Assembly (NCBI RefSeq): GCF_009727055.1
Contig: NC_052357.1
Location: forward strand, 2,910,639-2,974,638
Source: Benincasa hispida
Lineage: Eukaryota > Streptophyta > Magnoliopsida > Cucurbitales > Cucurbitaceae
Direction: 5' to 3'
DNA: 64,000 nt
In this document: positions 55,730 to 64,000 of the stretch, piece by piece
How positions within the stretch are numbered: position 1 is the stretch's first letter
Layout of the letters: the number at the start of each line of letters is the position of its first letter
Translations under genes and position numbers: made by a program
Notes under the pieces: generated by a model
Told to the model about the DNA's origin: nothing
Database searches by the model: none
Seen by the model: the letters and a program-made list of their open reading frames with translations, nothing else

Positions 55730-56503
55730 AGCTAAAAAAAAACTCAAGAGGAATGTGATAACAAATGTTTGAGCAAGGGTTTGCACACAATAAAACTAGA
55801 CTTTCACACTTTGAAGAGGCTATTAAAAGTAAGGGGTGCCTTGCGATACTAGTTAGAGGACGCGGTGAATTATTTGTACCATTATAGACGCATCGCAAAG
55901 AACCGCAGTCAGACAAAGAGAATTTCAAGAGGATAAGGCATAAAAGATAACAAGAACAGAACCTTAAGTAGAAGAACGCATGCGACAATGCATTGGAGTT
56001 CATGCGATTGAAGCCATGCGTTGAAGGATGTGGAGGATTCTTCCATTGTAACTGTGCACCGAGGAGAGTTATTATCGCACCTACAAGGAGCAAACGCACC
56101 ACAACCAAGGAAGCATTCGTATATCCAAAATAAAAATAATAAACTAAACTAGGAAAGCAATGTAAAAGATAGAGTAGAAGACGTCCTTGGAGAAATTGGA
56201 GTGTTGTCACCGCAAGGAGTCTCCCATACAGGAGATGGCTCTCAACTGCTTGGGTCAAGGGCTCGCCCTGACCATTGGAGTTTCCAGCAATTGTTGGACG
56301 CATGATGGTTGACATGCGTCTAAGACTGCTTCCAGCTCATCCGACAGATAGCCTTTCTATCTCAGGGTCAATATTTGACTTTCGACGCATCGTCTATACT
56401 TCAATTATTATTTGCAGCTTGGTCGCACAATCTACAATATGCATAAGATTGAAAGGGTGCCTGCGAAAACACAAGGAAAATTCACAAAACATTAGCTGCC
56501 AAG
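55704..56503 (-). pseudogene. E internal region: gag N-terminal remnant plus ORF of uncertain status
   Basis: Minus strand near 56390-56250 reads NIDPEIERLSVG, a stop, then LRRMSTIMRPTIAGNSNGQG. DPEIER aligns with the leader of B2 (DPEIERTFRRRLRD) and A (ADPEIKC). The 203-codon ORF starting at 56315 begins within this remnant, but downstream (LLYGRLLAVTTLQFL..., hydrophobic) it has no recognisable relation to gag and may be chance. The leader 3' splice-like string tgttttcgcag is near 56470. Confidence 0.5.
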
Positions 56504-56521
56504 TTCCCAACAACGACGCCA
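56504..56521 (-). promoter_or_regulatory. Primer binding site of element E, tRNA-Asp type
   Basis: Plus strand ttcccaacaacgacgcca; 14 of 18 bases match the tRNA-Asp 3' end, and all four differences are transitions. Confidence 0.78.
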
Positions 56522-56527
56522 AAAACT

Positions 56528-58257
56528 TGTTGGGATAATTTAGGGACGTGTTTTGTTTTCTTTTATTTTTAAGGACGAATGGGGTTGTACATTAAATCAT
56601 GCGTTAAACATGGCTTATGCGTTTTCACTCATGCGTCTGAGGTCATGCGTCTGAATGAAGATGCGTTAATCTTAGCATGCAATAACCACGCATTCCTATC
56701 ATAAGTTTTCTTACGGTTACGCCAAGTATAACACAAACGCAAGTTTCTCGGGTAATTCGAGGTCGAACACGGGGACTTGTCACTCAATAATATTTGTGAG
56801 GTGATGCGTTTGAGGCGATGAATAAGAATAAAAATAAAGCAAAGAAGGTTTAAATATTTCACACATTACTCCTACTCCTAACTAAACAGATTGAGCAATA
56901 GAAGACTTGCAATGAGAATAAGTAGAGACACAACAATCATTAACGCTTAGTAACGTTTACTATCTTAAATCGCTCGAGTAATCCCAGCTCGTTGCACTAA
57001 CGCATCACACCTCTAGGTAGCCAACCACATGACTATATCTCTATAGTGCATGGTTGCGTCGAGCATAAGATTGTGTCTATCTCTAGGAACAATACGAACC
57101 TTGCTTAGTGCGTTCCATCCCTTACCTTCTCAGGCAGTTAGACGCGGCTACTTAACTTATAGACAAGCAATGCAACATCCTATAGACAGGCATTGCCACA
57201 TCCTTTCACTAAGCAAAGAGGATTAACTCACTATACTCGCATAACGCACACCTCTTGGTGGGTTGCTACATGCGTCCTATCTCTAGGCTACACGATTAAG
57301 CATACGATTGACTTTGATAAATAAACGCTGAAGAAAAACTATGATAGAGATGAAGATGATGAAAAAGATGGTAATGAAGGAGTTAAGATTTGCATTGATC
57401 ACAACATATCTTAATATCTTAAGCTAATATACAATACAGAGATTAGAAGGCAGATGAAGGACTCTGCATCAAGGCTGTCGATGGTGCCATGGTTGAATGG
57501 TGGAGATGTCTCTCTCGAGCTCTATCTCCGGTGAATGCTCTAATCATCACTCGGTCTGGGTTATAGAGATGAAGAATTCTCACTGGAAATCTCTTTCAAG
57601 CTCTCATCTGTGATCATAAACTTCTGCCTTGAGGCAAAAGCTCGGATGTCTTGAAATGAAGGTTTAAAATGCTATTTATAGAGTTTAAACGCCGAAAACT
57701 ATAATGATTGCGTTATGGCTCACTGATGCTTTTGTTGCGGTATGGGCAATGTCACATCGCCTTATCTTGTTGATACTCCCAAGGTATGTGTCCAAGCTTG
57801 ATTCAGCTAAAGCATCAACGTGTTCTACCCGTCTTGCAATCGTCCTTCTATTATGGTCATCACTCCGTGGCCACAATTTTCAATTGATCACCGCATTCGC
57901 TTGATCATCACAACTTCCATGCGATAGACGCATACGATTACCGCAACTTCCATGCGTTGGACGCGTACGTTCACCGCAACTTCCATGCGATGGACACATA
58001 CGATCCAACCTTCAACGCATGCGTTTGTTTGTGATTGCTTATTTCAAACGCATGCGTTTGATTCCTGCGATAGCTACAAAAATAGACACTTCAACATAGA
58101 GTAACACATAATGTAGGGGTCAGTGAGGATCTAGGTGCTAATTGATGCAAAACTCAAATCTTCGCAAATTCTAAGATTATCATCACATTTTCTACTTATT
58201 GGCCCTCATGATTCTAAATAAAAGGCTTATAATAATTGGCAATTCTGCCAGTTATCA
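56528..58257 (-). mobile_element. 5' LTR of element E
   Basis: Minus-strand start TGATAACTGGCAGAATTGCC at 58257, end CCCAACA at 56528, 1730 bp. It has three rather than four ~31-bp CATGCG tandem units (57910-58010), which accounts for much of the length difference from the 3' LTR. The 18-bp palindrome is at 58044-58061 and a TATA-like box at 57672-57682. Confidence 0.88.
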
Positions 58258-58896
58258 GTAACAATAGACAAATTCATTCTACCTGAAAACTTCATTATTT
58301 TAGATTATGAGTCAGATAAAAATGTTCCAATCATATTGGGACGACCATTCTTGTCTACTGGTCGTGCTCAAATAGATGTGCACAAGGGAGAAATCACAAT
58401 GAGCGTCAACGGAAAGAAGCTCAGGTTCAATATTATCAAGGCAATGAAGTTCCCAGATGAGGAAGGTTTATCAGATTTCGATGATGAACAAACTGGCGTT
58501 GAAAATTGGGAGTCCGAAGAAGAGAATGAAGAAAGAGAAGATGTGATAGCATCCATTAGGACTTGCCATGCGATAACAGAGATGTTGAAGAATGATGAAA
58601 TGCTGAATTTGGATGAAGAAAGAAAAGCACAGAAGCCCTCTTTAGAGAAACCACCTACACTAGAAATAAAAAATCTACCAACTCACTTGAAGTACGTATT
58701 TCTCGGCCAGAATGAAACCTTACCAGTCATCATATCCTGTGCGTTACCTGAAGAAAAAGAAACTGGGCTGATCAGTGTTCTGGAAAAATATACTAGAATC
58801 GAATTGACGCTCGTAGACATCAGAGGTATCAGCCCAACGTATTGCATGCATCGAATCTGGCTTGAAGAAAATCAGAAGGGCTCAATAGAGCCTTAA
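58258..58896 (+). pseudogene. F protease C-terminus and RT N-terminus
   Basis: Resumes F after E: IDKFILPENFIILDYESDKN, VPIILGRPFLSTGRAQIDVH, KGEITMSVNGKKLRFN, an acidic linker, then LKYVFLGQNETLPVIIS and GISPTYCMHRIWLEENQKGS. The frame 58336-58896 is open and ends at a TAA before RKLNPAMKEVV. Counterpart of 17600-18190 in element A. Confidence 0.87.
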
Positions 58897-59696
58897 CGCA
58901 AACTAAACCCTGCAATGAAAGAGGTTGTCAAAAAAGAAATCATCAAATGGTTAGATGCCGACATTATCTACCCTATCGCAGATAGCACGTGGGTCAGCCC
59001 CGTGTAATGTGTTCCCAAAAAGGGTGGGATGACAGTGGTTTCTAAAGCAAACAATGAATTGACCCCCATGAGGACCGTCACGGGTTGGCAGATTTGTATG
59101 GACTGTAGGAAACTCAATGCCGCGACAAAGAAAGATCATTTCCCTTTACCTTTCATTGATCAAATACTCGACAGATTAGCGGGGAATGATTATTGTTGCT
59201 TTCTTGATGGATACGCAGGCTATAACCAAATTATGATCGCACCAGAGGATCAAGAAAAGACCACGTTCACATGTCTACATGGAACATTCGCTTTCGTCGC
59301 ATGCCTTTTGGATTATGCAATACACCTAGTACGTTTCAAAGGTGTATGATGGCAATCTTCTCCGAGTACCTTGAAGACTCGGTTGAAATCTTTATGGATG
59401 ACTTCTCGGCCTATGGACAAACATATGAATCTGTCTGCAAAACCTGGAGAGAATACTGAGAAGATGTGAGGAAATTAATCTGGTGTTGAACTGGGAAAAG
59501 TGCCATTTTATGGTCAAGGAAGGAATTGTGCTCAGGCACAAAGTCTCAAGGAATGGATTAAAGGTGGACAAAGCAAAGATTGAAGCTATAGAAAATCTTC
59601 CACCCCCTGTGACAGCTTTAAGGAGTTTCCTAGGACATAGAGGTTTTACAGAAGGTTTGTGAAGGACTTTTCCAAAATCGTTCGACCTTTGAATGG
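58897..59696 (+). pseudogene. F reverse transcriptase
   Basis: RKLNPAMKEVVKKEIIKWLD, STWVSPV, TAA (59005-59007), then CVPKKGGMTVV, ELTPMRTVTGWQICMDCRKL, KKDHFPLPFIDQILDRLAG and LDGYAGYNQIMIAPEDQEKT. A frameshift near 59290 moves RRMPFGLCNTPSTFQRCMMA and EIFMDDFSAYG (catalytic FMDD) to another frame. The thumb (WEKCHFMVKEGIV) is in further broken frames to about 59690. Confidence 0.87.
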
Positions 59697-60229
59697 TTGG
59701 AAGCTGATAGACCCTTTGATTTCGATTCATACTGCCTCACTGTATTCAAAACACTAAAAGACACTTTGACTATAGCGCCAATTCTGATCGCACCAGATTG
59801 GACGAAGCCATTCAAACTGATGTGCGATGCCAGCAGATATGCGATGGGGGAAGTCTTGGCACAAAAAGTAAAGACAATGTTACAACCCATCGTATATGCT
59901 AGCAAAACACTAAACTCCATGCAAACGAATTACACCACCACCGAGAAGGAACTTTTAGCGGTGATTTTGCAATTGAAAAATTCATACCTTATTTTTTGGG
60001 GTCAAAAGTGATAGTCCACACAAACCACTCTGTGATAAGATATTTGATGACCAAAAAAGATGGGAAGCCTAGACTAATCCGATGGGCTCTCTTACTCCAA
60101 GAATTTGATATGGAAATAATCGACCGAAAGGGAACAGAGAACAAGGTCGCTGACCATTTATCGCGATTAGAAAATCCAAAAGTGGATCGCATCCAATCAG
60201 TGGTGAATGCCTCATTTCCTGATGAGTAG
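59697..60229 (+). pseudogene. F RNase H
   Basis: Frame 59697-60011: [60 protein letters not shown] frameshift follows, then 59996-60229: [50 protein letters not shown]. The conserved CDAS, EKEL and ADHLSR are present. The usual TDH of the third catalytic position reads TNH here. Confidence 0.85.
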
Positions 60230-61528
60230 TTGCTTAAGATTGAAGAACTATCCTGGTGTACGGATATTGTCAACTTTTTGGCTTGCAAACAATTCCCTGA
60301 AAACTACACATCCCATCAAAAGAAAAGGCTCATACATGAATGCAAATTTTACTATTGGGTAAATCTCTACAAAAGGGAACCAGACCAGATATTGAGACTC
60401 TATGTTCTAGAAACTGCTTTCCATCGCATATTGTTTCAATGTCAAGAATCACCTTATGGAGGGCATTTCAGCGGACAGCGGCGAAAGTTTTGCAATGTGG
60501 GTATTACTGACCCACTGTTTAAAAATGTATGAGAATACTCCATGAAATGCGATAAGTGCCAATGCACTGGAAGCATTTTAGAAAAAAAAAAATGTGATGC
60601 CAATGAACGTCATTTTAGAGGTGGATCTATTTGACGTCTGGGAATAGATTTCATGGGACCATTTCCATCGTCAAACGGTTATAAATACATTTTATTGAAT
60701 ATCGACTATGTTTCCAAATGGATTGAAGCTGTTTTATGCATTGCAAACGATGTGGCAACAGTTTCTAAGTTCTTGCAGAAAAACATCTTCACTTGTTTTG
60801 GCACCCCACGTGCCACAATAAGTGACGAAGGGACCCACTTTGTGAATCACATTGTTAGTAAACTGTTGATCAAATATAATGTCCACCATAAGATCACCAC
60901 TGTGTATCACCCCTAAATAAACGAACAAACAGAGGTTTCTAATAGAGAAATAAAGACTATCTCAGAGAAGGTGGTGAAACCATCGTGGAAGGATTGAGCC
61001 ATGAAACTAGATGATGCCTTGTGGGCATATCGGACTGCTTATAAGACACCCATAGGCATGTCACCATATGCATTGGTGTTTGGAAAGGTTTGTCATCTAC
61101 CATTGGAACTGGAATATAAGGCGATGTGGGAAGTTAAGAAACTTAACTTTAATCTTAAGGTTGCAGGAGAAGAGAGAAAACTTCAACTACTAGAGCTGGA
61201 TGAGTGGAGATTACAAACGTATGAGAATTCCAAAATTTACAAAGAACGCACCAAGCGATGGCATGATAGGTGTTTCTGCGAGAAAAATCTCAAAGCAGGT
61301 CAAAGGGTATTGTTGTTCAACTCTAGGCTGCATCTCTTTCTTGGAAAATTGAAGTCACGTTGGTTCGGGCCTTTCATAATCAAGGAAGTATTTCCGCATG
61401 GAGCGGTGGAATTGACCAACGAAGATGGGACCAACGCATTTAAAGTGAATGGACAAAGAGTAAAGTTGTATCATGGAGGGGATTTCCAACGCGAGAAAAC
61501 TTCCATTGACTTGGGTAAGCCAAAATAA
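60230..61528 (+). pseudogene. F integrase
   Basis: Zinc domain: AFHRILFQCQESPYGGHFSG and, in broken frame, KCDKCQCTGSI. Core: [17 protein letters not shown] (D), ISDEGTHFVNHI (D), a stop near 60916, then [15 protein letters not shown] (E). The final frame 61001-61528 is open for 175 codons: [53 protein letters not shown] and [14 protein letters not shown]. Here the GPF of the GPY/F module is intact, unlike element A. Confidence 0.88.
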
Positions 61529-62443
61529 AGAAGAAACACTCAGTCCCTGTGATGATAAGTGGCATACATTCATCGGGGACGAAGTATATCCTTTTGTGTA
61601 TCCTTTTTTGTTTTTCTTTCAAGAATCTATTTTACCTTCTGCATATTTACTACTTCTTATGACTGCCAACTCTTTTCTTCGTGCTATCTTCCAGAAATTC
61701 AGTTGACAGTCGTTGAAGACCATATCGTTGCAAATACATTGAATGTTCGGTGACTATCAGACGATGCAATAGGGTATGAAAATTAATGCTGCCCATCCAC
61801 GCAATCATTAGTGATAAGAACTATTTTTTCTAGAAGTCTATAAATACCCAATGCTACCAAACAAGGAGGACTTCCAAGCGAAGAAGAGAGGCGAAGTCGA
61901 GGGAAGGGCATTCTTAAGAAGAAATTAATTTTTGAAGAGGTCGAGAGACTGCCGGAAACATCATGGAGGAGAGACACCAAACCCTTGCAAGAGCAAGAGT
62001 TAATAACTTGGGAAAGAATTGAAGTGATAAGAGTAGTGTAAAAAGCCAGAGGAAGCAAGACATTGCTTACCTGGCTTGATACTTCTTACACCATTTATTA
62101 TTTTGTACTCAAACACTTTATTTGCAAGAATGGAAACTTCATTTCAATTTATGTTCAGTCTCTTCACACAATACATCAGTAGCTAAATTTGTGAATGGGT
62201 TGAGAAGTACTTAGCTAGCATGACTTAAGCTATGCACTTTATGCGATCATCTTATGTATGCTTCATTCATCATTTGGAGTACTTGAGAGAGTAGTCTAAA
62301 GACAGAATCTAGGCTTGAGAGAGTCGGATTAGAGCGCATAAGCAAGAGTAGAGACTTAGAAATAAGTTCTATCTGCTACATTCCATACATATCGCATGCG
62401 TTCTAGACATAGGAAATGTGTCATCATGCATTGAGAAATGTAG
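61529..62443 (+). mobile_element. F 3' end and partial LTR
   Basis: No gene. A TATA-like box GTCTATAAATAC is at 61837-61848. Sequence from about 62180 (agtagctaaatttgtgaatggg, ttagctagc, gagagagtagtctaaagaca) matches the LTRs of B2 and the 3727-5686 fragment read in the element direction. The LTR start is not identified and its end is cut at 62443 by a copia LTR. Confidence 0.68.
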
Positions 62444-62853
62444 TGTTGGATTTTATGTCCTAAAACTCGTAGTTTGTAAATTAATAAATGTTTTGTTTTT
62501 CGATAAAGTTGTTATTGAAATTGTAATCTTGAATCCAGTAAACTAAGGTCCTGAGGCTATTTAACGTAGTTTGAACTATATGTAGTGACATAAATGTGGA
62601 TCAAGTTCAAATATATAGCCAAAATGGTTTATAGTATATGGATAAGGTTGGGCGCCTTATTCTGGGGACACTATGGATCAAGTTCAAATATATAGCCAAA
62701 AGGTTGGGCCCACTTTGTAGTTAGTACAAACGATGTGATCCTGAATCGTCCATATAGAGATATGTGATTGAGGGCATCCTAGCAATGAGTTTGCATAAGA
62801 CTGAACAATGAAATAGTCACTTTTTACGTTCTAAATGTCGTTTTATGTATAAA
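62444..62853 (+). mobile_element. Copia LTR fragment
   Basis: Starts TGTTGGATTTTATGTCC and follows the block order of the copia LTRs (calls at 3057 and 43704 reversed) for about 400 bp. A ~30-bp phrase tggatcaagttcaaatatat plus agccaaaa is duplicated (around 62607 and 62672). It ends at 62853, where another LTR begins. Confidence 0.72.
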
Positions 62854-64000
62854 TGTAACGATCCGACCCCCTAGGACTTAGGTAAGGTCGTTACTAAAAT
62901 AAATGAATGCACAGAATTTAAAAACGATGCTAAGTTATTTGAAATAAATGCTAATTAAATAAGAGAAGTTCAAAAGACGTGTATTAAATGCAATTGTTAA
63001 AACAGTTAATAGGGTACCCAAAATTGTTAAAGGCTAATCAAAGGCATATAAAAGAAATAATCCTTAGTAATAAATTTTAAACAGTAAAACCAAATAACAG
63101 ATTTCAAAATGCGGAAGCGAAAAGGTCTAGTCCCAGTGACACGATCACGAATTCCGCTGCGTCATCGCTGGTACATCTTTACCTTTTCCTGAAACATCAA
63201 CATAAGAAAGAATGAGTATGAAATACTCAGTAAGTAGCCCCACCACTAGGGTCAGGCTAGGCATCTATGTCCTCTAGATACCGCATATGGCACATAAATA
63301 CATGAAACAGACAAGAGACTGAGTCTTATCCTATTGTAGTTAAGTATGCCCACAAAATTGGTGAATCCCGAAGGAAACACAAAACTGGTGAATCCCGGAG
63401 GAAACAAAAAACTGGTGAATCTCGGAGGAAACACAAAATTGGTGAATCCCGAAGGAAACACAAACTGGTGAATCCCAAAGGAAACACAAAACTGGTGAAT
63501 CCCGAAGGAAACACAAAACTGGTGAATCCTGAAGGAAACACAAAACTGGTGAGCATCTAACTAATCAATGAGGATATTCACACAGTCTCAACGTTCAAAG
63601 AATCAACACCGTACAATTCTAAAACATACATGAAATCCTTGGTACCATGGCTCCTCACATACACATAATCCTCAACAACATAATATACAACATTCATGTA
63701 AACCTGACATCATAATTCTACAACATACAAGTATGCCTCAACACCAGCAGGTCAGACGTCGACATATGAAAACACATACCATCACATACTAACGATCAAG
63801 TGCTTAGGTGTGTATTTAAACAATTTAGAACTCGTGCCAGAACATACTTTGATTCAGGTCATACTATCAATCAACATGCTAACAATTTACCATAACATAC
63901 ACTCACCATGCTAGCATACAACTAAAGCCTGGCCCGTGGGCAGTTCCAGTGGTAGATTACTTAACCTCAAATGAGTCTCTCACAGGAGCCCTTGGCTCGT
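62854..64000 (+). mobile_element. Gypsy-like LTR start, cut by window edge
   Basis: TGTAACGATCCGACC at 62854 resembles the conserved start of Tekay/Del chromovirus LTRs (TGTAACGACCCGACC-type). It holds a 27-bp tandem array at 63351-63552. No coding sequence is seen to the window end, so solo LTR or 5'/3' LTR is undecided. Confidence 0.55.
63351..63552. repeat. 27-bp tandem repeat, seven full units plus a partial
   Basis: Unit cacaaaactggtgaatcccg plus aaggaaa; units start at 63351, 63378, 63405, 63432, 63459 (26 bp), 63485 and 63512, with a partial from 63539. Copies differ at a few positions. Minus-strand ORFs here (repeating FVFPSGFTS) result from the 27-bp (9-codon) period and are not genes. 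Confidence 0.88.

Larger units (their letters stand above)
53238..58257 (-). mobile_element. Non-autonomous Athila-like element 'E', complete, 5.0 kb
   Basis: Two LTRs (5' at 56528-58257, 3' at 53238-55040, minus orientation), tRNA-Asp-type primer site, polypurine tract and target duplication gtaac (53233-53237, 58258-58262). The 1.5-kb interior has no protease, RT or integrase, only a gag N-terminal remnant and the conserved 3' motifs. It would need proteins from a related full element. Confidence 0.9.
51888..62443 (+). mobile_element. Athila-like element 'F', truncated at both ends
   Basis: Plus strand: starts inside gag, then protease (split by E), RT, RNase H, integrase and a partial LTR related to the B2/fragment family (compare 62180-62430 with 38700-39180 reversed). 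It lacks a 5' LTR, primer site and capsid. The polypurine tract and paired 3' motifs found in A, B2 and E are not seen between 61529 and 61740, suggesting a deletion. Confidence 0.83.

Noticed and set aside
55704..56315. 203-codon minus-strand ORF in element E as a novel gene
   Set aside because: It starts in a gag remnant and continues in sequence with no family resemblance; a single copy gives no evidence of selection. Kept only as part of the pseudogene entry.
63351..63552. CRISPR array
   Set aside because: Head-to-tail repeats with no unique spacers, in a plant LTR.
63326..63556. Repeat protein with FVFPSGFTS units
   Set aside because: It follows from the 27-bp DNA tandem repeat read on the minus strand; several frames are open at once.

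Overview
This window is plant nuclear DNA made almost entirely of nested, decayed LTR retrotransposons. I found no intact host gene, no rRNA or tRNA gene and no CRISPR array. The organism is a dicot-type plant; element content and style would fit a cucurbit, but that is impression rather than proof. Two superfamilies dominate. The first is Ty1/copia (Tork-like by protein motifs), with LTRs starting TGTTGG and iMet-type primer sites. The second is an Athila-like branch of Ty3/gypsy, with LTRs starting TGATAAC, tRNA-Asp-type primer sites and PHGAVEL in the integrase tail. A decayed chromovirus-like gypsy element and a small Mutator-like MITE are also present.

Layout. 1-2940: remains of a minus-strand copia integrase gene split by LTR insertions, one a clean solo LTR. 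2941-27655: an LTR ('C') interrupted by a 22.9 kb copia element 'B' (3057-26003, target duplication catta). B itself carries a minus-strand Athila-like fragment (3727-5686), a minus-strand solo LTR inside gag (7495-9277), and a full-length 11.1 kb Athila-like element 'A' (13396-24531, target duplication attac) inside its 3' LTR. 27656-32353: minus-strand chromovirus-like gag-protease and LTR ('H'). 32354-40106: minus-strand Athila-like gag-protease element 'B2', which lacks RT and integrase and has a solo LTR 'D' (32693-34813) at its 3' LTR/polypurine junction. 40107-41889: gypsy gag relict and a possible Mutator-transposase N-terminus. 41895-51887: minus-strand copia element 'G' with a 797-bp MITE in its leader. 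51888-62443: plus-strand Athila-like element 'F', whose protease gene is split by a complete 5.0 kb non-autonomous element 'E' (53238-58257, target duplication gtaac). 62444-64000: a copia LTR fragment, then the start of another gypsy-like LTR with a 27-bp tandem repeat.

Every pol reading frame is broken by stops or frameshifts, so nothing here looks able to make a complete product. The most interesting signals are non-coding and shared among diverged Athila-like elements. (1) The first bases of each LTR form a hairpin whose arms change together while the AGAAAT loop is kept. (2) The 3' non-coding region carries two 'AGGA-loop hairpin followed by AAATTTGGGG' units. (3) Between those units lies a ~50-nt motif present in two copies. 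The non-autonomous element E lost pol but kept all three.

Three single-N positions (18420, 23498, 52239) are each flanked by a direct duplication of 95, 83 and 196 bp. They look like unmerged contig overlaps, that is, assembly artefacts rather than biology.
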